Below are positions 39,086 to 44,838 of a stretch of 44,838 bases of DNA, one piece after another. The stretch comes from a virus. The stretch lies in IMG/VR virus record IMGVR_UViG_3300033143_001244, positions 1 to 44,838 of that record. One strand, given 5' to 3'. Each line of letters begins with the position of its first letter. Positions within the stretch are counted from its first letter, which is position 1. The notes under the pieces are model-generated. The model was not told where the DNA came from. It made no database searches and was given only the letters and a program-made list of their open reading frames with translations. The translations under genes and the position numbers were made by a program.

Positions 39086-39239
39086 TTTCTGACGATTTTA
39101 GGCTTCATGAGGTCTTGTTTAAGACATTTTAATTGAGTCTAGATATGATTAATAAGGCCTAATTTAGTCGTCTTAGAATGGACCACAGGAGCCCAGGATT
39201 TGGAGGCTCCTAAGTCCTTGATTTATAAGGAGTTTTTAT
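39086..39239 (+). promoter_or_regulatory. Duplicated structured leader, copy B (riboswitch-like)
   Basis: Begins at the ligase stop. Homologous to 34899-35043, with GTCTT-GTTT-AAGAC hairpin, long-range GACGA/TCGTC and TTAGGC/GCCTAA pairs, and AGGAGCC/GGCTCCT. CTCCT of the last stem could instead pair with the ribosome site AGGAG at 39229, and TCCTT-GATTTAT-AAGGA is a direct anti-ribosome-site hairpin. The same switch logic thus survives although the stem sequences differ, which argues for selection. Confidence 0.6.
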
Positions 39240-39312
39240 GATAAAAAGTAAGGTAATGTTATGGAGTACTCCTGAAGGTACTAATGTATTTAAACAGCAG
39301 TGGGGAAACTAA
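39238..39312 (+). CDS. Short ORF after leader B (24 aa)
   Basis: ATG directly follows the strong ribosome site of leader B and reads MIKSKVMLWSTPEGTNVFKQ to QWGN. Ends 1 bp before the nuclease ATG. It may be a leader peptide coupling the switch to the nuclease, or the remnant of a lost gene. Confidence 0.45.
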   Translation: MIKSKVMLWSTPEGTNVFKQQWGN

Positions 39313-39313
39313 A

Positions 39314-39586
39314 ATGAAAGAACAAGATATACAAGCTAAGATACAAAAATATATTAAAGCTAGAGGAGGTTACGTTGTTAAAACTATCACATCTAATCGT
39401 GCTGGTATTCCTGATTTATTGTGTTGTATTAGTGGCAAATTTATTGGTATAGAAGTTAAGATGCCAGGTGCGAATGCATCACCACTACAATTAGCTAATG
39501 GTACAATGATTGAAGCTGCTGGAGGTTTATTTTTAGTGGCGACTAGTGCAGCTGAGGTTAGAGACTTCTTGGATGCTTACTTATGA
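39314..39586 (+). CDS. VRR-NUC family nuclease (90 aa)
   Basis: Stand-alone VRR-NUC domain: KEQDIQAKIQKYIKARGG, NRAGIPDLLCCISG with catalytic Asp (D in IPD), FIGIEVKMP giving E-x-K, and a C-terminal LATSAAEVRDFLDAYL-type helix. Family members cut branched or junction DNA and are common phage resolvases. Start chosen at 39314 (MKEQD); a longer frame begins inside the preceding ORF. Downstream of leader B. Confidence 0.8.
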   Translation: MKEQDIQAKIQKYIKARGGYVVKTITSNRAGIPDLLCCISGKFIGIEVKMPGANASPLQLANGTMIEAAGGLFLVATSAAEVRDFLDAYL

Positions 39587-39726
39587 AATTATCTTATATA
39601 GTGCTATTTAGTATACTTATACTATTATTTCACTGTAGTCAACCTGAGGAGCATCCATCGAAGCCCCTCAAGCATGACCCACTGAATAAAGCTATTTACT
39701 CTGGTATGAGCACATTTCAAGGCTAG
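39583..39726 (+). CDS. Small lipoprotein, possible outer spanin (47 aa)
   Basis: MKLSYIVLFSILILLFHC is a signal sequence ending in Cys18, after which the chain is Pro/Lys/Glu-rich. Short proline-rich lipoproteins of this size act as outer-membrane spanins (Rz1-like). The lipobox is not ideal (Leu-Phe-His-Cys). Coupled to the nuclease by ATGA; its 3-prime end overlaps the convergent gene by 35 nt. No inner spanin was found. Confidence 0.45.
   Translation: MKLSYIVLFSILILLFHCSQPEEHPSKPLKHDPLNKAIYSGMSTFQG
39645..39670 (-). terminator. Hairpin at the convergence of the two transcription blocks
   Basis: On the leftward transcript TGAGGGGC pairs with GCTCCTCA (one G-U) around 10 nt, just after the last leftward gene. 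No U-tract follows. It could end the leftward transcript; it lies within the small lipoprotein gene on the other strand. Confidence 0.35.
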
Positions 39727-39916
39727 GGTCATAGATATACCCTTCGCCATGCTCTTTAATACATTGAGCAGTACGTTCGGCGTTAGGGTCTTCTACTACA
39801 GGTGTAACACCCTCTTTAACAAACTCTTCGCCTTTAGCTGCAGCATCAAGTCTGCCTTGTGCTTCATCACTTTTACCAAAGTAACTGCCTGCAAGTAACA
39901 TCTTTTCATTTTCCAT
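39692..39916 (-). CDS. Hypothetical protein, last leftward gene (74 aa)
   Basis: Starts at 39916 with GAGGACTAACAAG upstream; longer frame rejected. Charged, Ala/Glu-rich N-terminus and a C-terminus with two Cys (TAQCIKEHGE, EMCSYQSK). Follows the holin gene in the lysis cluster and overlaps the convergent lipoprotein. No family recognised. Confidence 0.5.
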   Translation of the reverse strand: MENEKMLLAGSYFGKSDEAQGRLDAAAKGEEFVKEGVTPVVEDPNAERTAQCIKEHGEGYIYDPSLEMCSYQSK

Positions 39917-39920
39917 CTTG

Positions 39921-40334
39921 TTAGTCCTCGTCATCGAAATTAGTGAAGTTTTTAGCCTTAATCTTATCTGTTTCCATTTTAGCATTCTTTTCTTTCTGTC
40001 TTGCAATACGCCAAGAAGGAAAACTACCAAATAAGATTGCTTCTACACCAGTAGATATTTCAATGCTATTTAGTTCAAAGTATAAACCAAAACCAAATGC
40101 AATAGCAGTTAGTACAGGTGTGAATAAACTCTTAATAATAGCATCACCAGCATAAGCTAATTTAACTAAAGCATCTACCCAAGGGATAGTCTTAGTATTA
40201 ATAAGCGCCATTATAACTTTGTTTGTTAGCTCTAAAGACTTAAACGCATACTCTGTTTTCTTGTCTTTATCTTCAATCATTTTACCACCAAGACCAAGAA
40301 GACTCGGTAGTGCAGTTGCTAATAATGATAACAT
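39921..40334 (-). CDS. Putative holin, 3-TM type (137 aa)
   Basis: Resembles the GTA/phage 3TM holin group: a hydrophobic N-terminal segment (MLSLLATALPSLLGLGGKM), then NKVIMALINTKTIPWVDALV before a basic turn, FTPVLTAIAFGFGLYFELN as a clear membrane span, and a strongly charged tail. Holins open the inner membrane to time lysis. The cluster with the endolysin and another membrane protein supports it. Confidence 0.6.
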   Translation of the reverse strand: MLSLLATALPSLLGLGGKMIEDKDKKTEYAFKSLELTNKVIMALINTKTIPWVDALVKLAYAGDAIIKSLFTPVLTAIAFGFGLYFELNSIEISTGVEAILFGSFPSWRIARQKEKNAKMETDKIKAKNFTNFDDED

Positions 40335-40597
40335 TAGTGATTACCTCCGTTATGTGTTACATAATCAAATACTACTTTACCTACCCAAAGAATTGCACCA
40401 GTTAATACAGTGACAATAGTACCTATAACTGACTGCTGTGCTTTTTCCCAACGTTTCTGCCTACGCTCATCTTTTTCCATCTGTAATTGTACAAATTTAT
40501 GGTGTGTATCATGCACAGCTGCAGGTATCGTGTCCGGTGGTGAACCTAGTGCTTTTGTTAGAACTTCTTCTAATTCTTCTTTACTTACCCCAGTCAT
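40334..40597 (-). CDS. Single-span membrane protein of lysis cluster (87 aa)
   Basis: Charged N-terminal coiled region (HHKFVQLQMEKDERRQKRW) and one C-terminal membrane span (VIGTIVTVLTGAILWVGKVV). It resembles haemolysin XhlA-like or class III holin partners. Lies between endolysin and holin with ATG overlaps; may be an antiholin or a signal-anchor lysis protein. Confidence 0.5.
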   Translation of the reverse strand: MTGVSKEELEEVLTKALGSPPDTIPAAVHDTHHKFVQLQMEKDERRQKRWEKAQQSVIGTIVTVLTGAILWVGKVVFDYVTHNGGNH

Positions 40598-41019
40598 AGT
40601 ACTTCCTCAAAATGTGCTAAATCATCAAATGTTTGGTCAAGAAAGTCCTTATCCATATCCCAGTCTCCACCCCAACGTAAGTTAACTCCTAGTTCTTTTG
40701 CCTTAGTATCAATAACACCAGCTAAGTAGTAGAAATGTGCAATTTTATGCATCTTAACTAAATCACTATCAGAATCTTGTGGCCAACCGGAAGGATATGG
40801 TAATACATCAACCCCTCTAGAAGGAACTTCATTATGGGTAGAATCAGGCCATTGTTTAGTAGAGAAACCATCTGCAAATGCTTTATTCTGCAGAGCTTTT
40901 ACTCTATGGCCGTAAATAACCGAGAAGTCTATTTCTTTTATTACTGCATTCATAACACGCTGTATACCAGTAGTACACGTAGCGAGATTAGCTGCAGACC
41001 TTGTACTAAATGAACTCAT
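40594..41019 (-). CDS. Endolysin, L-alanyl-D-glutamate peptidase (M15 family, 141 aa)
   Basis: Peptidase M15C features: FSVIYGHRVKALQNKAFADG, the zinc motif SxH...D in DSTHNEVPSRGVDVLPYP (H62, D71), and LRWGGDWDMD ... DLAHFE with third ligand H136. Related to the T5 endolysin that cleaves the L-Ala-D-Glu bond of peptidoglycan. No signal peptide, so it depends on the holin. Part of the late lysis cluster. Confidence 0.82.
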   Translation of the reverse strand: MSSFSTRSAANLATCTTGIQRVMNAVIKEIDFSVIYGHRVKALQNKAFADGFSTKQWPDSTHNEVPSRGVDVLPYPSGWPQDSDSDLVKMHKIAHFYYLAGVIDTKAKELGVNLRWGGDWDMDKDFLDQTFDDLAHFEEVL

Positions 41020-43880
41020 TTAAATATTAAAACCTCTTCACCAATTGATAAACCATCAAAGCCCTGGTTCTTTAAGACTTCTTGTAATTTACTATCATCT
41101 CTATATAAACGCATATCAAAGTCTTCAACTCCTAATGCATCTTTTATATTTTGCTCAGTAGCTATACGACTAGGCAAGAAACGCTCTTTTATAACCTTGC
41201 CACCAGTGATACGAGACCGAGCACGAATTGCACTCTTACTTGTACTCCAGTATTGACCTTTACCCAATGGTCCATCTTTTGCTTTAGTCATAGAACCTGG
41301 TACACCTGTTCGATACAAAGGCACTTTAGGATAAGTTTCTTTATACCCAAACTTTGCATACTCAATAGCTAACTGTCTAATTTTAGCTTGTAATGCATGG
41401 TCCTGGGGTAACTCACGTAATATAGTTGCCATTGTTTTAGAGTTACCAGGATTCTCCATAAGCTTAGCTACATTTGTAGTCAGAGCAGTAGTGTTGCCTA
41501 TTTTACCGGGTATCAACCGTTTAACATAGTTAAATAAGTTACTAGCTATCTCATACTTCAGACGAATAACAGGGTCTGTAGTCAAATAACTTTGGAACCG
41601 TGGAGCAGCAACTTGACCAGTAGCTCGTGAAAGTTCTACATCATTTTTAAATACTTTAGCCATAGCATTTACTGCTCGCTTCAATTCTCTTGCTTTAGGT
41701 GTTGTAAAACCTACATGTGCAAGCTCATCTGCCAAGTTAGTAAAGTGTGTAGCTTGTGTCCCACTCTCTACACCTATCGTATGTTTCTTAGCTAATGCAT
41801 CAAACACTGCACCTTCTGCATGTGCTCTAGCTCTAGGTGGTAGCTTACCTAATACAGACATGAATGTGCCGTCAATAGAAGTTATCTTATTCTTAAGAGC
41901 AGCTACAACTTTAGTAGAACTTATACCTTTACTTGTTAACGCTTTAAAGAGTATATTTTCTTTTAGTTTAAACATCTTAGAATATTCTATATTAGCTTGC
42001 TTCCAGGCCTTATTCCATGATGCACCCATAACAGGGTTATTCTTAGCTACTTTACTTATCTCTGCATCAATTGATTTTAGTACACTACCAATAGCCTCAA
42101 AATCTTTCTTATTAACTATCTTAGTACGAGACTTGAACTCATTTACAGTTTTACGTAATTCAAGTAAGTCTTCAAATGACCGTAATTGATTTGGTGTTTC
42201 TGTTACTTTAGCTGCAGATTTAACTACTGTTTCTTTAGCTCCACCTCTTGCAAAAGGACGCTGGATAGTTTTAGTAGTTTCTTTAGCTTTTTGTACATTA
42301 CCTAAGTCACGTACACGATTCATGTACAGCTCAAATCTATCTCTTACTGCAGGATTAGTTAAACTTGCATGAATCTTGTCCATAAGAGGGTCTAAAGCTA
42401 ATTTATCATAATTGAAGCGATAGTTAGTATCAACCATAGAATCTGCAGCTATTTCTTTAACACCAGTATAATAGTCTTTAACAGATGATACATACTTATT
42501 AAGTTCATCATTCATTACAGAACCGATATTATCGTTAGTCATTCTACCTGTATTGAATAATAAGTCTTTAGCACGCACGCTAATACTTCTTGCTATTGCT
42601 GCACTTGAAGAAGGATTTAAACCAGCAGCAGTACGTATAATATGCTCTCCACCAGGTTCAGTCTGAGGTATAATACTTAGTGCTCTCTTAGCTTGAGAGC
42701 CTTCTGCTTTAAGTCCTGTAGCTTTTTCCCATTCTACAATTATCTCATCTACCTGGTCATCAGTTAGATGCATTAAATCTTTAAGTGCTTTATACGCACC
42801 TTCTTTATTACCAGCTACAAAAAAGTCATAACCTCTACCAAGACCTTTTATAAGTTTAAAACCACCTGCTATAAGTGGAGCACCAACAATTTCAGTAGTA
42901 GTAGCAAATATACCAGCATCTTTCATACGTGCCATTACGAATTTAGCATCAAGTTGTTCTTTAACTCTTATAGAATTATGGAGCAAATCTAATGAACGAC
43001 CTATACTTGCACCACCTCCACCTGCAATAGCTGCTGCTCCAACTTTCATTGCAGACTTAGTAAACCAGCCGAACTTACCAAAACCTGGTGTTTGAGTTAA
43101 CGTATTAACAGCTTTATAAGCTAAGATACTAGCACTGGCTCCACCGATTATTTCCATTTCAGCTGCAGCTATATCGTATAAAATACTTTCATCTATCTTA
43201 ACTGACCCAGCTTCAGTAACTTCCATTAAATCACCTGCTTCATCAACTTCAATATTTCTACCCATCTTACGTAATGTGTTAGCTACAGCATAACTTAAGT
43301 CCATACGTTGACGGTTAAACTTTTGCATGCCAGCTTTATCTTCACTGACATAAGAAACTAAGCCTTTTAATATAGGCATTTGTAACACTTGTACATTTCT
43401 TGCCATTGCAGTTAAATGAGATAAGTCTTCATCCTTTACATCAACTGTTTCAGTGACATCATTTAAGATAGGTGGACGGTAACGACCTATAGCTTCATCT
43501 GGAGTCTCAAATAAGTCATTAACTAATTCTTCAGAGTAACCTAATTGATTAACCATGATTATTTTAAGGTTATCTTCATCTAAGTTTTCTAGTGCTTTAG
43601 ATACACCTGGAGCTAATCCATCTAATAATACGCTACGTGCATCATACGGCTCCATACCTTTTTCATCAATCAACCTTTGTTCAATAGTGCTTACATGCTG
43701 ACCTTCTTCTAATGCAGAAGTAACAAAACGTTTTTCAGCATACTGAGCTAAAGTATCAGCTTCAGTATCACCTGAACCTACTATTAAGGTCTTAGGTTCT
43801 TTACCAGGTTCTTCGATACCTACAGTACTGATACCAATCTTACCTGTCATTACATCGCTCGGAGCGTTTAGGTCTTCCAT
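41016..43880 (-). CDS. Large internal virion protein with C-terminal ADP-ribosyltransferase-like domain (954 aa)
   Basis: Largest gene here. Residues 1-850 are mostly helical, with a Gly/Ala hydrophobic stretch (IIGGASASILAYKAVN; AAAIAGGGGASIGR) near 245-300 and coiled coils, as in ejected podovirus proteins. Residues 854-954 resemble a mono-ADP-ribosyltransferase: LYRTG (R857), GKGQYWSTSKSAI (S879-T-S) and GFDGLSIGEEVLIF (E948/E949), giving the R-S-E order. T4 carries Alt, a packaged ART injected into the host; this may be a fused counterpart. Confidence 0.6.
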   Translation of the reverse strand: MEDLNAPSDVMTGKIGISTVGIEEPGKEPKTLIVGSGDTEADTLAQYAEKRFVTSALEEGQHVSTIEQRLIDEKGMEPYDARSVLLDGLAPGVSKALENLDEDNLKIIMVNQLGYSEELVNDLFETPDEAIGRYRPPILNDVTETVDVKDEDLSHLTAMARNVQVLQMPILKGLVSYVSEDKAGMQKFNRQRMDLSYAVANTLRKMGRNIEVDEAGDLMEVTEAGSVKIDESILYDIAAAEMEIIGGASASILAYKAVNTLTQTPGFGKFGWFTKSAMKVGAAAIAGGGGASIGRSLDLLHNSIRVKEQLDAKFVMARMKDAGIFATTTEIVGAPLIAGGFKLIKGLGRGYDFFVAGNKEGAYKALKDLMHLTDDQVDEIIVEWEKATGLKAEGSQAKRALSIIPQTEPGGEHIIRTAAGLNPSSSAAIARSISVRAKDLLFNTGRMTNDNIGSVMNDELNKYVSSVKDYYTGVKEIAADSMVDTNYRFNYDKLALDPLMDKIHASLTNPAVRDRFELYMNRVRDLGNVQKAKETTKTIQRPFARGGAKETVVKSAAKVTETPNQLRSFEDLLELRKTVNEFKSRTKIVNKKDFEAIGSVLKSIDAEISKVAKNNPVMGASWNKAWKQANIEYSKMFKLKENILFKALTSKGISSTKVVAALKNKITSIDGTFMSVLGKLPPRARAHAEGAVFDALAKKHTIGVESGTQATHFTNLADELAHVGFTTPKARELKRAVNAMAKVFKNDVELSRATGQVAAPRFQSYLTTDPVIRLKYEIASNLFNYVKRLIPGKIGNTTALTTNVAKLMENPGNSKTMATILRELPQDHALQAKIRQLAIEYAKFGYKETYPKVPLYRTGVPGSMTKAKDGPLGKGQYWSTSKSAIRARSRITGGKVIKERFLPSRIATEQNIKDALGVEDFDMRLYRDDSKLQEVLKNQGFDGLSIGEEVLIFK

Positions 43881-44590
43881 TATTTTTTACCTTTCTTCTT
43901 TTTAGTCATTTGATGTACAGCTGCACCACCTGCCGCACCAGCAGCAATAGCCGCAGCATCTTGCATAGCTTTACTTTTCTTCTTTTTAGTTGCTTGTTTA
44001 CCTTTACCAAGACCCTTTTTAACAAAGTCAGTACTTTGCATCTTAGAAGACTTATTAGGTGCTTTCTTTGCTGTAGCTTGTCCTTTTTGTTTACTACGTA
44101 AAGTTTTCAATTCATCTGCTGTATTTTGATTTAATTCATCATACGCACCAGGGTTACTTTTCTGTAAATCTTTTTTAGTACCTATACCTACTTTATTTAA
44201 ACGTTTCTGTTTAGGTCCTTGCTTACGCTTAAGAGCTTGAACTTCAGCATCAGTTTTACCTTCTTTAGATGCTTTGTTTTGTAGTGCTTTATTAGGTTTA
44301 GTCTTACGAGTAGCTTGTTTCTTAGCTCCACCAAGTCCAGCATCTCGCATACTATTAGCTTTAACTTTAGCTGCAGCTTTGGCTACATCTAATTGTTTTC
44401 CTACTCTATTTATTTGTTCAGCTGTACTTTTAGTTCTACTGGCTTTATGTAAAGTGTTTAATACTGCTTCTAACTCTTTAACAGTTTTAGTAGAAGGGTC
44501 TACTACTTCAACTGTTACTTCTTTAATTAATTTTGTTTTTTTAGCAGCTTTCTTAAGGCCAGCACCAATTAGTTTACTTATAGCACCCAT
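43880..44590 (-). CDS. Very basic Lys/Ala-rich protein (236 aa)
   Basis: About a third of residues are Lys, Arg or Ala in low-complexity blocks (KKAAKKTKLIKEV; KQATKKKKSKAMQ; HQMTKKKKGKK), like histone H1 or phage DNA-binding ejection proteins. One hydrophobic AIAAGAAGGAAVH stretch lies near the C-terminus. It sits between portal and the large virion protein, coupled by TAATG to both. DNA or membrane binding in the virion is inferred. Confidence 0.5.
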   Translation of the reverse strand: MGAISKLIGAGLKKAAKKTKLIKEVTVEVVDPSTKTVKELEAVLNTLHKASRTKSTAEQINRVGKQLDVAKAAAKVKANSMRDAGLGGAKKQATRKTKPNKALQNKASKEGKTDAEVQALKRKQGPKQKRLNKVGIGTKKDLQKSNPGAYDELNQNTADELKTLRSKQKGQATAKKAPNKSSKMQSTDFVKKGLGKGKQATKKKKSKAMQDAAAIAAGAAGGAAVHQMTKKKKGKK

Positions 44591-44838
44591 TAGTCTACTC
44601 CTTCATTTGTATTCTGTGGTAGTTTTAATTGTCCGCTTAATGAACCACCTTGTTGTTGTGGTTGTCCTTGTGCCATTAACGATGCAGCTTCTGCAAATGC
44701 AGGGTCTCCACCTAATCTTTCTGCTGTATCAGCTAATATCTTAGCAATATCAGGACTATTTTTAGTCTTCATAGATTTCAGTGATAATGATGCAGCTTGG
44801 AAGTAACCTGAAGGATTAACCTGAGATAACAACTGACC
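44590..44838 (-). CDS. Portal protein, C-terminal part (joins 1-1647)
   Basis: Continues the portal frame without a break if the duplicated 54 bases are counted once. The 65 codons at 44590-44784 include the stop, and the tail is Gln/Gly-rich (QGQPQQQGGSLSGQL) as in many portal C-termini. A TTG within 44785-44838 could be misread as a start of an 80-residue protein; I reject that. Confidence 0.75.
   Translation of the reverse strand, partial: GQLLSQVNPSGYFQAASLSLKSMKTKNSPDIAKILADTAERLGGDPAFAEAASLMAQGQPQQQGGSLSGQLKLPQNTNEGVD
44785..44838. repeat. Right copy of 54-bp terminal direct repeat
   Basis: Identical to bases 1-54. See left copy. One copy must be dropped to restore the portal frame, so the unit genome is 44784 bp. 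Confidence 0.9.

Noticed and set aside
39750-39762. Second boxA-like string TGCTCTTTAATAC on the plus strand
   Set aside because: It lies inside a leftward coding sequence at the end of the rightward block and differs after TTTAA; it is most simply codons of the 74-residue gene.
1-44838. CRISPR array, integrase, transposase, phage RNA polymerase
   Set aside because: No spaced identical repeats of the right size and no proteins with the corresponding motifs were found.

Overview
The window looks like the complete genome of a lytic, AT-rich, short-tailed (podovirus-type) tailed phage, drawn as a linearised circle. The last 54 bases (44785-44838) repeat the first 54, and the portal gene runs off the left end and finishes at the right end, so the contig was probably closed by assembly overlap. 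Signs of a podovirus are an N4-gp56-type major capsid protein, a portal, a head-tail adaptor, a nozzle-like tail protein, fibre proteins, several ejection-type virion proteins, and no sheath, tape measure or tail-tube genes. I see no integrase, no CRISPR array and no single-subunit RNA polymerase, so transcription probably uses the host enzyme. A boxA identical in its core to the enterobacterial rRNA antitermination signal suggests a proteobacterial, likely gammaproteobacterial, host.

Layout. There are two opposed transcription blocks. The leftward block starts near 14.9 kb, runs to base 1 and continues from 44.8 kb down to 39.7 kb. It encodes minor structural and fibre proteins (14.9-11.4 kb), scaffold, capsid and decoration paralogues (11.3-8.5 kb), adaptor, fibres and nozzle (8.5-4.0 kb), ejection proteins and portal (4.0-0 kb, then 44.8-44.6 kb), a basic protein and a 954-residue virion protein with an ADP-ribosyltransferase-like C-terminus, and lysis genes (endolysin, a one-TM protein, holin). 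The rightward block carries a sulfotransferase-like/2OG-oxygenase pair and the terminase genes (15.0-18.6 kb). A 580-bp AT-rich control region follows, with iterons, palindromes and boxA. Then come small early genes (19.1-24.5 kb) and replication and nucleotide genes (24.5-39.6 kb). The latter comprise a primase-helicase, a RecD/Dda-like helicase, SSB, family A DNA polymerase, a ThyA-fold hydroxymethylase, a MazG-like pyrophosphatase, a deaminase-diphosphohydrolase fusion, a RyR protein, a Cas4-like nuclease, an SF2 helicase, DNA ligase and a VRR-NUC nuclease.

Most notable points. (1) Two homologous noncoding leaders of about 150 nt (34899-35043 and 39086-39239) precede the two nuclease-associated genes. 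Each carries a Shine-Dalgarno mimic that could compete with the real ribosome site, a riboswitch-like arrangement I do not recognise. (2) The ThyA-like enzyme has Asp at the position that sets dUMP versus dCMP choice, as in T4 dCMP hydroxymethylase, and sits in an operon with nucleotide pyrophosphatase and deaminase domains, so the DNA may contain modified cytosine. (3) A virion protein ends in a probable ADP-ribosyltransferase domain, suggesting an injected effector. (4) boxA, hairpins and a terminator just after the first early gene suggest antitermination control. (5) About 300 nt before the polymerase operon (30003-30307) is strongly structured and ends in a tRNA-like fold. (6) The large fibre gene is split by a -1 frameshift that an internal duplicated domain makes visible.

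All functional calls rest on motif reading by eye; no database search was run.
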